A stretch of DNA of 64,000 nucleotides from Metaphire vulgaris (GCA_018105865.1 CM030835.1:5651816-5715815), one strand, 5' to 3'. Positions 1 through 13,272 are shown, counted from the stretch's first letter. The notes: generated by a model not told the origin, from the letters alone. Numbers and translations: made by a program.

Positions 1-59
1 CCGAGGCACGCTACAGTATATCTCAATACCCTCCAATGCTGTAGCGCGTCACACACGGG

Positions 60-127
60 GCCATACGTTGCGGTACGTTATAACCGAATACGCGTTATAA
101 CCGGGTCCGTAATAACGAAGGTCTACT
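60..127. mobile_element. Right end of a pogo/Tigger-like element
   Basis: The segment carries repeated GTTATAACCG-type words and ends in TAACGAAGGTCTACTG followed by TA, the same kind of end as the more complete element at 10,151-10,330. The left end is not clear near the window edge. Confidence 0.4.
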
Positions 128-395
128 GTACACAGAGCCGTAGCGTGAGTATTTGGCACCCGGGGTAAGGCATAAATCCATCACCAACCAATATGGTTTG
201 AAAACTGGAAAACCGGTGATGACCTTTTTGCCTTTCTAACTTTTCACCATCTCGAGAAAGAATAGTTAGCAGTGATGACCTATATATGCTTGTCGTACAT
301 ACTTAGCAATGTCTTCGGCGGGCGTTTTTAACTTCTTAATTGTTAAAATCTTGTCGTGAATAAATTCAAAGCATGGATTCTGACGTCCTCCCCAA

Positions 396-721
396 GGGGT
401 CGTTCATAAATGACGCAACGCGATTTGGCACTGTTTTGACCCCCTCCCTATGTAACGGGACGTAACAAAAAGTCAGACCCCCTAAAATAGGACGTAACAA
501 CGGGCCCCTTCCGAAAAGTCTTGACAAACAAAAAAGGTCATATATCTTTCTATTTTTTCCCTCTCCAAACATCCTGACAAGCAAAATAAAGGTCGTCACT
601 TAAAAATTTTGTGTTGCGTTACGTCACATTTACGGAACCCCCTCCCCCTTCGTCACTCTTCGTAACAAATGTCCGGACCCCCTCTCCCCTAGGCGCGTTG
701 CGTCATTTGTGTACGAGCCCC
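396..721. mobile_element. Non-autonomous DNA transposon, GTTCATAAATGACGCAACG ends
   Basis: Left end GGGGTCGTTCATAAATGACG and right end CGTCATTTGTGTACGAGCCCC are imperfect inverted repeats. The 326-bp body holds two copies of a GACAAGCAAAAAAGGTC-like word (521-540, 575-594). It has no coding capacity. Similar ends are seen at 61,131-61,547. The flanking dinucleotide is AA on both sides, so the target duplication is probably short. Confidence 0.6.
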
Positions 722-1156
722 AAGACGGCGCTCGGGGCAGCTTGCCCTCTGGTTTTCCCAGTTGCGGCTCTGACTGTACAGGTTGTACACCTAACACGTG
801 ACGTTCAGCATAGAGAGGCGTCGTCAATACAACGACAAACGCCGATCGGCCGCATAAGCTGGAGAGAAGGAAGACTACTAGGAAGCAGGGAACAATGAGG
901 AAACGATATAGGTCATATTAAATCAGCCAGATAGAAGAAAGCCATGGCTGAGATAAGAAGACTCTGATATCAGCGAATCATCCAAGATAACGACGATTCG
1001 ACCGATCAGAGCCCGCGTTATCGCTTCAGTTTTGTCCTGACTTCGTTCTGCTTTTGTGTTCCAGCGATTCTTTACGAGCAGAAAATACAGCACAGAAATA
1101 ACCGTACACAGGACCCCATTTCTTCTATCTCAAACGCGCATGCGCGTAGAAGCCTA

Positions 1157-1440
1157 CAGACATCGTCGTCGTCATCATCATCATCATCAGCATCATCAGT
1201 AACATCAGCACCAGCACCAGCACCATCAACATCACCGCTACCACCATCGTCATTGTCGTAATCGTCGTCGTCATCATCATCACCAACATCACCACAACAT
1301 CACCACCACCATCATTCATCATCATCATCATTCATTCATTCATTCATTCATTCATTCATTCATTCATTCATCATCATCATCGTTGTCATCGTCATCGTCG
1401 TCGTCTTCATCACCTTCATTATCGTTGCTCATCATCAGCA
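1157..1440. repeat. TCA/TCG trinucleotide and ATTC tetranucleotide tract
   Basis: Imperfect (TCA)n/(TCG)n with a pure (ATTC)n block near 1,330-1,370. Open frames across it are homopolymer translations of the repeat. Confidence 0.85.
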
Positions 1441-1704
1441 GATTCTTCACTACGACTTCACCGACAGTTAATAATTAAGAGCGACTGGGTGGAGGATCTG
1501 TAACGAGATAGGGGAGCGAGCGACGCCGAAGCGAAGCGTGATAATCGCCAGACGATGCGTTTATATCTGCACGTCGTGACCCTAGTTAAACATTCCAGCA
1601 GCTATACTGTATTATGCACTCGGTGCTATATAGGGCCTACGACCCAGTAACATAGGCGTAGCTATGGAGGGTCCGGGGTCTCGGACCCCTCTACGCGGAC
1701 TGGA

Positions 1705-2160
1705 ACCGGTGTAGTGAATTAAAATGAATCTCTTGAAAAAATGAACCCCGCCTCATTATTACACGTATAATAAAGAATCCCTGTATAGGATTTCTACTGC
1801 CAACAATAATTTTAAAAAAACAGCACATTTGTATACGAAATTTATACGTTTCCAGATTGTTATATTACATGTTTTTGATTGATACTTTTTCTGCACTTAC
1901 ATAAACGCTACTCTTATTGCATGTTTACATGCAATTACCATATTTCACATACGAAACTTCATCTTTTGTACTTTTGAAAAATTTAATATCTCATGAAATC
2001 ATTTTACAAATTATACTTCGTATCGTTACAGGGAGCTATACAAATTCAGATGAAGTTAATATTCTACATATAATAAAGAGATGGGAAGTCTTTATTACAC
2101 GTATAAAATGACTTGGGGATTCATCGTTAAGGGGATTCATTTTAATTCACTATACCGGGG
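1705..2160. mobile_element. Foldback element with inverted arms of about 75 bp
   Basis: The left arm (about 1,705-1,780) contains GTAGTGAATTAAAATGAATC and ATTACACGTATAATAAAG. The right arm (about 2,085-2,160) contains the reverse complements in reversed order. The centre is AT-rich without a convincing frame. No clear target duplication was found. Confidence 0.6.
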
Positions 2161-2458
2161 ATAAGTTGTCCAGAAGCCAAAATTTTCTAAAAGAAACTTC
2201 AATTTTTTAAAAAATTATAAAATATCGAAGAAAAGGTTCCGGGAAGCCGTTGCAACAGAAAAATGATCAGTGGCTTCATGGTTTGCCCCTCCCCCCCTAG
2301 TCGAGAGGGAAAATAATCGGATTCCCTTGCACGTTACTACGATTCTCTTATAGGCCCTAATAGTCTACAAATGTATTCACATTTAACTGGAACTTCCACG
2401 GGTACGAATACGATCACTAGACCACCTTTGCATGACTTGCGTCTACGTAATAGTCGTT

Positions 2459-2578
<120 letters not shown>

Positions 2579-2726
2579 TCGGAAGTGCGTCGGAAAAGAG
2601 GCATTGATCTATGTCGCTCCATTCCTCCTTTGCTTGGAATAATCATCCATAATACAACAACCGTCGCCGAAGCCTCGCATGCAGCTGGACAGAGAGCAGA
2701 GCATCTCTGTAGGCCGCGATATGTTT

Positions 2727-2733
<7 letters not shown>

Positions 2734-2782
<49 letters not shown>
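2734..2782. repeat. (AG)n microsatellite
   Basis: Uninterrupted AG dinucleotides. Confidence 0.95.
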
Positions 2783-2785
<3 letters not shown>

Positions 2786-3264
2786 GTTTGCATATTATAT
2801 ATACGAACAGACGCCACGCATGCGTAGCAAACTCTTCGCGGTCCGAAGTCCGAAGCCAGAGGCAGAGTACGGAAATAAAAACGGATATTGGGAGATGAGC
2901 GAATTATTGATTATTTACGAGAAAAGGCTCAAAGTGACGCCGCGTCCTAATCAACCAAGATGATCACGCAGAGCATCGCCCACAGCTTCGTATATACTGT
3001 CTCAGTACATCATCCGTTATCGCGGTATCTCTGATATTGTGGTCTAGATTTTTCTTCGTCCCCCTCACTCCCTCCATACAGCTTGATAGCTTTTAAAAAA
3101 TCGACATGAGAAGTTTGAGAACTGTGGGACTGAGTGTGCACATAGGATGCTGCCGAATTTCAATCGCTTTGACTGACTTCGTCGTGAGAATTCCGTGCTT
3201 TGTACAACGTTATTTTTCTCTCAACTCGTGGATGCATTACGCTCAAATAGGCCTACAGAGCACT

Positions 3265-3355
3265 GGTGAATGCAATGTAAAGTGATGTAATGTGGCATTT
3301 GTATAGCGCCTCTTCTATTTCTACTCAGAGGCGTTCCTGGCATTGGAGTCGCAGA
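3265..3355 (-). mobile_element. Retroelement 3' end with ACATT-type tail
   Basis: Read on the minus strand it shows AGAAGAGGCGCTATACAAAT followed by imperfect ACATT units. The same core is at 60,295-60,360 (+) and 50,866-50,950 (-). This looks like a shared SINE or LINE 3' end with a short tandem tail. Confidence 0.5.
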
Positions 3356-4479
3356 TGCATTCGTTTTAAGAAAAACATATTCAAACACACACACACGCGT
3401 ACAAATGCACGCACACACACAAACACACATGATCATCATTTGAATTGCTGTTGTTGCAGCGATGTGCAGTATAATTACGTTGATTGCCCGCAACTTGGCT
3501 TTGTCGTCCATTTTAATATGGATCCTTTCAAAACGGATGTCATTCTCTCCTATTCATCCATAAGATCAGAATGTCACATGCTCTGAAAATGATTTTCTAC
3601 TCAAAATGATGCGACTGAGACTATCGTAAAGTTTCCGATATAAGGTTTCATTATTCGGTTCATATGAACTATAGAACATACGCGAACTTCTGAAGTCAGG
3701 TTTTATTCAATCTCAGATGCAATTGAAGAGAAGTGAACAGAGAATTCGTCATTCAAATCATAAATGTGAACCAGTTGATCTGACTCAATTTACTATTTCT
3801 AAATTGTGAAATTGTGATAATAAACAACGCCTATCCGGCAACACACAAGCAGGGATATTTTTACACCCGCCCTAAAATCGCCCCCAATCTGAGACCGACA
3901 CCCCCAGCACCTCCCTGGGATGACCTTTTTTGTTTGTCGGACTTTTTTTTCGGCAGGGACTCCCAAAATATATCGACACCCTCCCCCTTCCAATTGATAC
4001 TCCTAGAAATAACCCTGCACATGCATGAGACACCGTCACAATACCAACTTCAAGGACAGGAAAAATCTTAGCTGTAAGAAAAAATCATTTGAAATTTAAC
4101 AGACGCTTGTCCTCCTACTCTGAAGAGACCCGAACAGTCGCCGACGATGACGCCGATGCATGGGGCGGACGGAGGATAAGATCGACCGAAGGCCGCGCGG
4201 ATGCTCAGGAAGGAAGGAAGCGACAAGTATATATGCCACTTGGCATTATAGGATGAAAATCCGGAATGTCCGAGGAAGGAACGAAGAACGAAAACGTACA
4301 GAACAGGAAGAAGAAGAAGAAGAAGAAGGCGGACATGTACTCCTGATGTCTTCATCGATTTGGAAGCCATGTGGTCATTGAGATCTTATACCATCGACAT
4401 ACATTAACCAATCGCGTCTGCTCAACTGTGTGCGTCTATATACGCTGTGTAATCAACGTTCACTATATACCCTTTATAT

Positions 4480-4625
4480 ATGTAGGCCCCTACAGTATAT
4501 ATATACATATATATACATATATTGTACATATATATATGTGTGTAAATATACCCTTTATATATGTACAGTACAGTATATATATATACTGTACATATATAAT
4601 GTATATATATATGTATATAAATTCC
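4480..4625. repeat. TATA-rich palindromic tract
   Basis: Runs of TATATA with GTACA/TGTAC words that can fold back on themselves. No gene is seen here. Confidence 0.6.
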
Positions 4626-4794
4626 TATATAACGTATTGCGTTCTTTGCTATTCAGAAGAGACTTTCATTCCTCCTTTTCCACCGCAGATTCCGTCAGTC
4701 ATTCTCCATTCATTCAGCATTGCAGTGCTTCCCGCTTTTCACCATTCTTCTCACTGATATACTACGTCTTTTTCCAATTCTCGTTCAATTTGCA

Positions 4795-4940
4795 TGTCCT
4801 TGTCGTTCTCTGTTTGTCTCTTTCTGTCTGTGTCTGTTTGTCTGTCTGTCTCTGTCTGTCCGTCTCTCTCTGTCTCTCTTTGTCTCTTTGTCTCTGTGTC
4901 TGTCTCTGTCTCTCTATTTCTCTCTATCTCTGAGGCTGTA
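4795..4940. repeat. TCTG/TCTC pyrimidine-rich tract
   Basis: Imperfect (TCTG)n/(TCTC)n. All frames give Ser/Leu/Cys/Val repeats and are not coding. Confidence 0.85.
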
Positions 4941-5194
4941 TCAGTACAGTATCACAAATAGTGTGTTAGTCCATCCGATTATAGTTCATATTTCATTTAT
5001 TGTCGCCCACCTTATACAAAGGAATCAGTCTTTATTTACAGCTTGACGTGGTTCCCAGTTGCTCCAGAGTGATGTACATTTTCCGTCTTCTCAATTTGTT
5101 CTGTTTCATGACCAGTCACAAAGAGCAGAGTTCGTCGACGAAGGGAAGAAGGGATGGTCTGGTCCATAGCCTGTCGTCTTGGTCATGCATGGCC

Positions 5195-5320
5195 TTAAGG
5201 ACACCTTAAGGACAAGTTACAAGTCCTGGGTCCTTGTCCTGGCCTTGAGGACTGAGTCCTTGACTCCTTGGTCCTGGTCCTGGTCTTGAGGGTCGAGTCC
5301 TTGGTCTGTCCTTGAAATCA
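5195..5320. repeat. GTCCTTGGTCCTGG-type minisatellite
   Basis: Degenerate direct repeats of GTCCTTGG, GTCCTGG and CTTGAGG words; a related block recurs at 5,908-5,962. They may be the two ends of one element of about 770 bp, but no inverted or target-site repeat confirms this. Confidence 0.5.
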
Positions 5321-6484
5321 GTCAGTGACTTGGGCCGTGAAACATTGCTGCATTAATTCGATGTCTAGCATGTAGGCCTAGTGAGTAAGAACTCATTCAA
5401 GACATATTTGATTATGTTTAACGGCCTGTGTTTATGGCACTCGATAATGTTACCCCACGACACTGGCGGCAGCATATAATTATATTATTTATTACAGGGT
5501 GGACCAATAAAACCGATACCACCCTGTTTCATTGTACATATTATCACATTCCCTGGGTCGGAATGCATGACATTTGATCAACGTCTGCATTATTATATCC
5601 TTAATATGGAGCCATTTATGTTTATCTTTAAATTCCAAAGTGGAGCGGCGTCACCTTGCGAACACCAAGGTACGTGTATAGAACAAGCGCATCAAAAATA
5701 CGATCTACTCATTCTACTGTATATGTCTTATTGCTAATATTTGACTATTTGTAGTGTACTTTTACTTCGGTGTTAGTGTTCATACATTTGTAAATGGTAA
5801 TTCTTTTTCTTACCTTTTTCAGTTCAAATCCTTTACTTTATACTATGCACTATAGTAATATTGTCTAGACCTATAAATATTAGCATTAAATTGCAATTTA
5901 ACTAGCACAGTCAAGTCCTTGGTGCTGGTCCTGGCTTTGAGGGTTAAGTCCTTGATAACATCCCTGAAGGGAAGTAGAGGGGATATGACTAACAGCCTAA
6001 CATGCTAGCCTAACAGACTACGCAGTCTAAGAGCGGTTGATGTTCTGCAAGTTTTGATTGCTTTGTCGCCTAAGCCACCGCGCTTTAGTCAGACGTGGCT
6101 CGTCTTTCAGATCCCCTGTTTCCGACGAAAAATCTGCACCGTGTGTTGTTGTTGTTGTTTTTAAATAAACGAGCAGCTTTTGATATCGAATCAATTACAT
6201 TTCGGATTGCAGGATTTATATGATTCGCAGGACAGATTGGTAAAATTCGATCGGTAGCGGTCTACAGATGGCGTGGTAGTAGCCGATCGGCGGCCATCTT
6301 ACCATCGACGCGTTTATCGAAAGCATTTTCCGGAAATGTTTCGATTGAACAACTGCATCGTCGTCGTCATCGTCATCGTCGTCGTCGTCGTCATCATCAT
6401 CATCAGACGTCAGAACCTAAGACTGTCAGAGCAGACAGCGTCGAACGACGGACTGACTGCGAGGGACTCTCACTCAGCCTCCTT

Positions 6485-6490
<6 letters not shown>

Positions 6491-6539
<49 letters not shown>
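6491..6539. repeat. (CT)n microsatellite
   Basis: Uninterrupted CT units. A (GTC)n/(ATC)n block lies just before it, at about 6,360-6,405. Confidence 0.95.
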
Positions 6540-6541
<2 letters not shown>

Positions 6542-7026
6542 TCCTTCTCTTGTACAACAAGAAAGACAAACAGCGCCGAGAAGCCAGGCGTCGAGAAGCT
6601 GCTCACCGACAAACGTCGAGAGATCAGAATCAACATTGGTATAAGAAGGAAAGCATATTTGGAGACGCGAGTTCTGTGTTCAAGATAAGGAACAGATTAG
6701 GCCGATGCTGTGAAAATCTGTCAGACAGTTGATGGCGGCGATTGCGTGTGTGCAGACGGGTGGGTGGACAGCAAAAAATACCAACAGTTAAATAAGCAAA
6801 CGCGAACTAATTCCAAACAACGCCGTCGGCTTAACTTTAACAAGTTTTCTCAAACAGAATGCTATCGGTCATATCTGTAAAAATCAACCGCCCCTGACAT
6901 CATCATCTGATTATTTTACATAAAAACATACATATTTTACTTATTTGGAAGTTTCCCCTCTCCCCATCTCTCTCCCAAAGCCCCAAACCTTAGCTTAAAG
7001 CAGAAAGTGGTGATAAAATTTCCTTC

Positions 7027-7027
<1 letters not shown>

Positions 7028-7113
<86 letters not shown>
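7028..7113. repeat. (AAT)n microsatellite
   Basis: About 28 AAT units. Confidence 0.95.
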
Positions 7114-7114
<1 letters not shown>

Positions 7115-7789
7115 TAATAATAATTTGAAGGCTATCTGTAATATCTGCATTGCAGATTTCGAGTCAACTATAGGCTACTTCAAAAAATTATCGATCACTT
7201 TTAAATTGAGCTTCAGTCTATAAGTAGACTCTTGACCGAATAATGAAAAATATGCAAGCACCATCAGTTGGTTCGGGCGTCTTATCTAATTTCACCAAAG
7301 GTTTTCACTGCCTACAAACTTCAACGAATTCTAAGGAACCATTATTACCAATAGGAACATTTAAGTTTTCTTTTTATTTAAATCAAGTAGAAAGTGAACG
7401 ATTGAAAAGGAAGCGTTACTCTGCAAGTCGCCGTTCACATTTTGTCTGTCGCATCTTTAGAAATCCGTCGAGTTTATTGCTGTCTGATTCAATATTCTTA
7501 GCATGAAGATTTATGGCTTTTGGGCATATATATATAGGCCTATAGGATTACAGAGCCTTTTTAAAGGAAAATTTATCACTGCGCTAAACTCAGAAAATCT
7601 GTGAACAGCCGCGTAAAAACAAGCAAAAGGAGGTCGTCCAAAAATTTACCAATGCACAAAACTTCAAAGCTCAGAAAATTGTCATTTTCACACTGCACAC
7701 ATTTTCAATTAATCACTAAACATTTAGTATAGCACTGCACGTTGAAAAGGCCCTGTAGGATTATATTCACTGCAATCTTTATATATGCA

Positions 7790-7799
7790 ATTATATATA

Positions 7800-7852
<53 letters not shown>
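7790..7852. repeat. (TA)n microsatellite
   Basis: TA dinucleotides with one interruption. Confidence 0.95.
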
Positions 7853-7854
<2 letters not shown>

Positions 7855-8286
7855 AAAATGATCCGTATAAATAGGTCTACGTGTATATACAGTATCTACT
7901 GTAGTGCATGTGTATGCCGTATATGTGTTGGCCTCTGTCCGTAGACCATCACGGACATGGAGCATCGGCCTACAGAACAGCACAGCGGCACTGTTGGTGC
8001 ATGAGCGATTGGCAACAAACGAATGTACATGTATAGCTTCTATACGCAATCGTTTCGTCGTTTCACTCAAATTGGCTTTTCTTCTCGACATAATCCAGGG
8101 ACGGGAGAAAAAAGCAGAGGAGAACGGCGCTGGGCTTGTCGCTCGGCGCCCGGCGCGACTTCGACGCCTGTCAGAATCTTATTTAGATTGAAAAGAACGC
8201 GTTCTGAATATCGGAGCGCACTTCATCTTCTGCAGCAGAGGTTTTCATAGGGCACAACGCTGCTGCTGCTGCTGCTGCTGCTGCTC

Positions 8287-8499
8287 ATGCAGGAGGACGA
8301 AGTGACAGATTGCAGTGCCATGGATTTATCTACACCGCCGTCCCCCAACGGACATATGTTAAAAGGGGCTGTGAAGGACATGCAGCTGTTTCCCGGCCTA
8401 TATAATCATCTTTTTTTGACAGACACAACCCTCCACAACCAAGGAAAACACAAATCAACTGAACCTAAACATAATAATAAAAATAATAATATAAAATAA
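8287..8499 (+). other. Possible exon fragment after a CTG repeat
   Basis: A (CTG)n run ends in CTC and an ATG that opens a 70-codon frame beginning MQEDEVTDCSAMDLSTPP. The AMDLST piece resembles a CtBP-binding PxDLS motif. Against a gene, the downstream words (ACATATGTTAAAAG, ATGCAGCTGTTT) recur at about 8,530-8,605, so part of it is duplicated sequence, and the frame ends in Asn/Lys codons of an AAT-type repeat. Function not recognised. Confidence 0.15.
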
Positions 8500-8785
8500 A
8501 GGGGTGGTGTTTTACGCAGTACCACCCAAACAGACATATGTTAAAAGTAGTATGAAGTGGCTGCTCATATCTGAAGGACAGTGGTGTTATGATGCAGCTG
8601 TTTCGACTGCGACATTATCTGCCTCACATGTTTTAAAAATTTTGCACACAACTACTCGAATCAGTCTGTCAAGAGCATTAAGAATACTTTTGTTTGGAAA
8701 TTAGGCCAGGTTATATGTTCAAAACTGAAATTTCAGTTTAAAACTGAAATTTCAGTTAGCAGATGATACAAAAACCACTTAAAAT

Positions 8786-8798
8786 CACATTATTATTA

Positions 8799-8842
<44 letters not shown>

Positions 8843-8961
8843 GAAAAACTAGCCGTATAAGGCTCAACACTGTATATTAACATTCCCGCAATTTTCAGAC
8901 ACCTCCGAACGCAAATTACTGGGAAAAGCCTGTGCAGTGCAACGTCGCTGTTTGAATTTGG

Positions 8962-9016
<55 letters not shown>
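8786..9016. repeat. (ATT)n and (AG)n microsatellites
   Basis: An (ATT)n tract at about 8,790-8,842 and an (AG)n tract at 8,967-9,016, separated by about 125 bp of unassigned sequence. Confidence 0.9.
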
Positions 9017-9021
<5 letters not shown>

Positions 9022-9174
9022 ATCGTTATTGAGGAGAAGTGCATTCCATAGATCCACCCGTCCCTGTGATTCATTGTACAATGTTCTGTTGCCAGATCAG
9101 TTTGCATGCCACGCATTTCATCCTGGTTGTCTGTTCACAGTGCACATTCTGTCTGCATTGTCATATCACTCGTT

Positions 9175-9254
9175 TTAACCCCTTAACTGGGTATTTAGCT
9201 GCAACTCAATGTAAAATGGACGGATATATCCGGGGTCCCCAGTTAAGAGGTTAA
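9175..9254. mobile_element. 80-bp TTAA-bounded miniature element, copy 1
   Basis: Starts TTAACCCCTTAACTGGG and ends CCCCAGTTAAGAGGTTAA, so the ends are inverted repeats inside TTAA. The core AACTCAATGTAAAATGGACG is shared with copies at 22,381-22,460 and 63,082-63,162. TTAA flanks suggest a piggyBac-mobilised element. Confidence 0.65.
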
Positions 9255-10150
9255 AAAAGATTCGATGGTTGATTCTGACATATTTGACCATGCAATCCTA
9301 TATTCATATGTCTAAACATTGGTCTTGACAATCTGCATTACCTAAAATGGTTCTAAATCATGTCATAAAGATCGTACCCGGATAGTAATCTCTTTTACTG
9401 GTTCAAAACTCTGGAGTATTCTCTTCCACTTTATATGCTAGATCTTCCTATCAACTGTTTACTTGCAATTGAAGAAAATTAAAGAAATATTATAACAATG
9501 GAACTTTTGTCTACGCATCGTAGATTTTTATGCTTTAGACAGTTTGATGCGAAACAAATCACAAGTTCCAAGATGTCGCTGTCAGATAAGGTATCTGGGA
9601 TGAAAACAGCGTTTAGATAAGAGGCGATGCGAGATAAAAGGGTGAAGGGTGAAGGAAAAGACGCGGAAGTGACTTGGAGTGGGGCGGGCGGGGGTGAGAA
9701 CGATTGGGAAAAATGGAATGGGGAAGAGCAGTATTAGGACTATTAGAATTCCGAGAGTACGACGACAAAGGGCGTCTTTAGACCTGTGACCTAGTGAGCG
9801 CTGTAGATTATAATGCGCTTCGAGTGCCGCAAAGGTCGCCTTAGAGACCGTCGCATCCCCCCTCCCCATCAGCCACCGTCTGATTATGATTGATGACGTC
9901 GGCCGTTCCATTCAATGGCGACACAATTCCGAAACAGAATCTCCAGAAATTCTGACGAGGCGCTTTTCTGACGCTCGCAGTCGGCCGCCGGATGGCGCTC
10001 GATAAGGCGACCTTCAATGGCCAGAAGACTAGAATACCAAAACGTTCCAAGGAAGGATAATTTATCTAGAAAATATCATCCTTATCCTGCATACACTATA
10101 CTTACCAGGATCCAGGAATTTAGGATATCTGGACTTTCAAACAGGAACTA

Positions 10151-10330
10151 CAGTGAAACTTCATTATTACGGTCTCGGTTATAATGACGTACATTCGGTT
10201 ATAGCGTACCACCGTGTACGGTCCCGTGTGATGCGCTACCTTGTTGGCTAGTATTGCATATAACGCATCTCCGAGAAAACGTACTGAATTATACAGTCTC
10301 GCTAAGTACGTTTTAAACGAAGTTCTACTG
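10151..10330. mobile_element. pogo/Tigger-like miniature element
   Basis: Left end CAGTGAAACTTCATTATTAC and right end TTTTAAACGAAGTTCTACTG are inverted repeats flanked by TA on both sides, as expected of the Tc1/mariner-pogo group. At 180 bp it cannot code for a transposase. Confidence 0.7.
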
Positions 10331-11942
10331 TACCATGGACATGATTTTTACTATGATTCTCACTCCATAAGGCGACCATAGATTTATTCAGATGCATTAT
10401 TATAATGGTGCTAAATGAAAGTTTACGATTCAATGATTGAAATGATCTAAATTCTTAAAACGATGCGGTGACCCGAGTTTCTCTCTGAATTATTTCGGAT
10501 TTCATTTTCGTCGAGAAAACTGCATATACATTTTTAAAGCTAGCGCGCAGGAGATTATTATAGCGGAGACTTTTTCCTTTCATGAGAGCGTCTCTCGGCA
10601 TTTTCCTGCACACAAAGCGCCACTAGACGCAATCTTAGAGCAATATATTTACTCAATTTGTCATGAAATTCGCCGTACTCATGAGGAAATTTTCATGCCT
10701 GTAACCAGGCACTATTCTGGGAAACGTCTCTATCTGAACGTTAGCAACGACGTCTTCTGTCCAAATATCCTGTTAGACGGTTATTGCAAAAGTTGCCTTA
10801 ATTAGGTCATCAATTCGCTATCACGTGATCCTTAGTGCCTAATTATATTATGACATACTGTAACTGAGAATCAATCGCTGCCTAATTTTGGATGGTCGTT
10901 TTCTGCAGCGAACGAAGTTTCCACAAACTAATATGTCATTTGTTAGATAAGCGTAATTTCTGGCAGAACTGAACGTAAAGCGTAAATGTAAATGTAAATC
11001 GTAGGGCCTACGTTTGCAGTATATAGCGTACAGTATATAGCGCCTTGATTTTTAATCACCCCGAGCCCCAGTGAGGGTAGGGCGGGACAGGGCGGGGCGC
11101 GAAGCGTGGTGGGGGGAAACAGGACGTGATAGGGTTGCTTATAAAAAGATGCGAGCGCCATTTGTCGAGGAATGAGGTCGGGGGGGGTGGTGGCTAAATG
11201 GTGGAGAAATAATCTGGAAAATTTTCAAATTATAGCGCAATTTTTACATTTCAGCCTCGCCGTGCTTTGGTCGAAACACGAGGTTTCGGCGCGCATTTGT
11301 CGATTTTACGTTAGCGCATTTTCGGTGCGCGCATTTGTCGGGGCGCTGTTGTCGAACCGGCAAAACAGATCGATCGCCCCAACCCCTCCCCCTTTCCCCT
11401 GCTGCCGTACGCATTCGCCCCCCCCCCAACGGATATAATTCAGTTTACGGCGGATTAACTTATTTCTTCCGCGGAAAATTATTTTCCCTACGAGGACCGA
11501 CGAGCAATAAAGGTCACGACCTCAATCCATAGGCGCCTATACTTGCTAGCATCTCAAAAGGGTGGAGGGTAGACAAAAGATGGAAGGGGCCGAGACAGGG
11601 TAGGTTAAGTGGGTACTTAGTCAAAAAATTCTAATCATTTACGGATCTTCGGCTCATCTGACTGTGAGTGCATCGTTTTGCCGGCTTAAACACGAAGATT
11701 TATATAGCGCCAAGGGCTCAGCGCCCGTTGGTAAGAAGGACATTTGCCTATGACTAAAGCGGAAAATTTGCGCCAAAATCTGAGATGAAAATTTTCATTG
11801 TGAAAGTTGCCTGCAAATCTAGGATGTATTCAAATCGGTTAGTGTGCAGCATTTTATATTTGAGTCTAAGTCTTCCTCCGCCCCCATAGCTTCAAGGAAA
11901 GAAATTAATCGCTTCACTGTACAAGTGTACATTTTACTGACT

Positions 11943-12372
11943 GGCTGTCCACTGGCTGTCCACTGGCTGTCCACTAATTGTGTCAACAATTTTTGGTCAA
12001 TTTTGACTCCCCTTGTCGACAACTGTCAACTTTCAGTGACCTCCTGGCCCTAAAATTAAGCCAAAAACTTTTGATCCTTCTTAAGATCAGTTACGGGTCC
12101 CCCTAAAAAGTTAGAATGTTATTACTTTTTGTGCGGTGATGGCCTTTTCCCCTCTTTGCTCATCAAGTGCAAAAATGATGAACTTTTTCGCTCGTCAGGC
12201 TTTTCTTCGTTATAATAAATGGTATTCCATGAAATTTCCTATTTTTGATTATTTGTAGAAAATGAAATTGTCGACGTCAACTTCTCTTCATCCCTCCCTC
12301 CCACTGTCAACAACTGTCAAACTTTTTCACACCCGCTCCCCTTTTTATTGACGTAATTAATGGACAGCCCCT
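11943..12372. mobile_element. MITE with GGGGCTGTCCATTAATTACG-type ends
   Basis: The right end reads GACGTAATTAATGGACAGCCCC. The left end is GGCTGTCCACTAATTGTGTC, preceded by a 12-bp unit (CTGGCTGTCCA) in triplicate. The body contains AACTGTCAAC words and the inverse of the GACAAGCAAAAAAGG core. It is the same family as 23,303-23,702, in opposite orientation. Confidence 0.6.
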
Positions 12373-12897
12373 GAGATAATAAAGGCCGCCAATTGAAGCC
12401 GCTTTGGAATAAATTAAATTGTTGTGCTTTCGTAACAGTAAAGTAATGACAGCTGTCAGTTTCGATTAAGCGCGCTCGAAATCTACCAGGAAATCTCGAT
12501 GATCTCATTAGCTTCAGTTGATGCTTTTGTGGACGGTTCTGTGTTGTGCGCGTCAGGCGCTTGGGCGGCGTAGCACCGACTCATGTGGCGCAAGCAGCCA
12601 GCATCGTGACCACGTGATATTAGTTCGATAATTATAATGAAGGATGGGGTGGAGTAGAAAAAAAATCTTCATGCGGTTATCTATAATTGATGCATCGTAG
12701 GCCTATTTGCGGGAGCGCTGGCTCCGGTATTTTTCAAGGTCACCCTAAACGGCATCGACGCACGACAGTCGACCGTTTGCAAGACGTCTTCATTTGCAAA
12801 GAAAAGCGCGAAGTGGCCGAAGAAGCGATAATCAATTAAGTCCAAGTAATTTGAACGATAGGAGACTTTCTAAGGAGTGAATGAGCACCTCTAAACA

Positions 12898-12923
12898 GCC
12901 GGAGAGAGAGAGGGGGAACAGAG

Positions 12924-12966
<43 letters not shown>

Positions 12967-13078
12967 GGGGAGAGATAGTCATACTAGATTTAAAGCAGCC
13001 GGAGAGAGAGGGGGACAGAGGTAGAGAAAGAGAGAAAGAGAGAGAGAGGGAGAGATAGTCATACTAGATTTAAAGCAA
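12898..13078. repeat. Tandem duplication of a GA-rich block
   Basis: Two copies of a unit of about 80-95 bp, each running from GCCGGAGAGAGAG to GATAGTCATACTAGATTTAA. Confidence 0.75.
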
Positions 13079-13164
13079 ATTCGCAATAATAACAGCAGTA
13101 ACAACGATAACGATGACGATGACGACAACGATGATGACGACGATGATGACGACGATGACGACAA

Positions 13165-13272
<108 letters not shown>

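Noticed and set aside
611..898. 95-codon frame near the left end
   Set aside because: It covers the right half of a MITE, and no part looks like a known protein.
9582..10050. Two overlapping minus-strand frames (109 and 69 codons)
   Set aside because: No family resemblance, no splice context; composition looks random.
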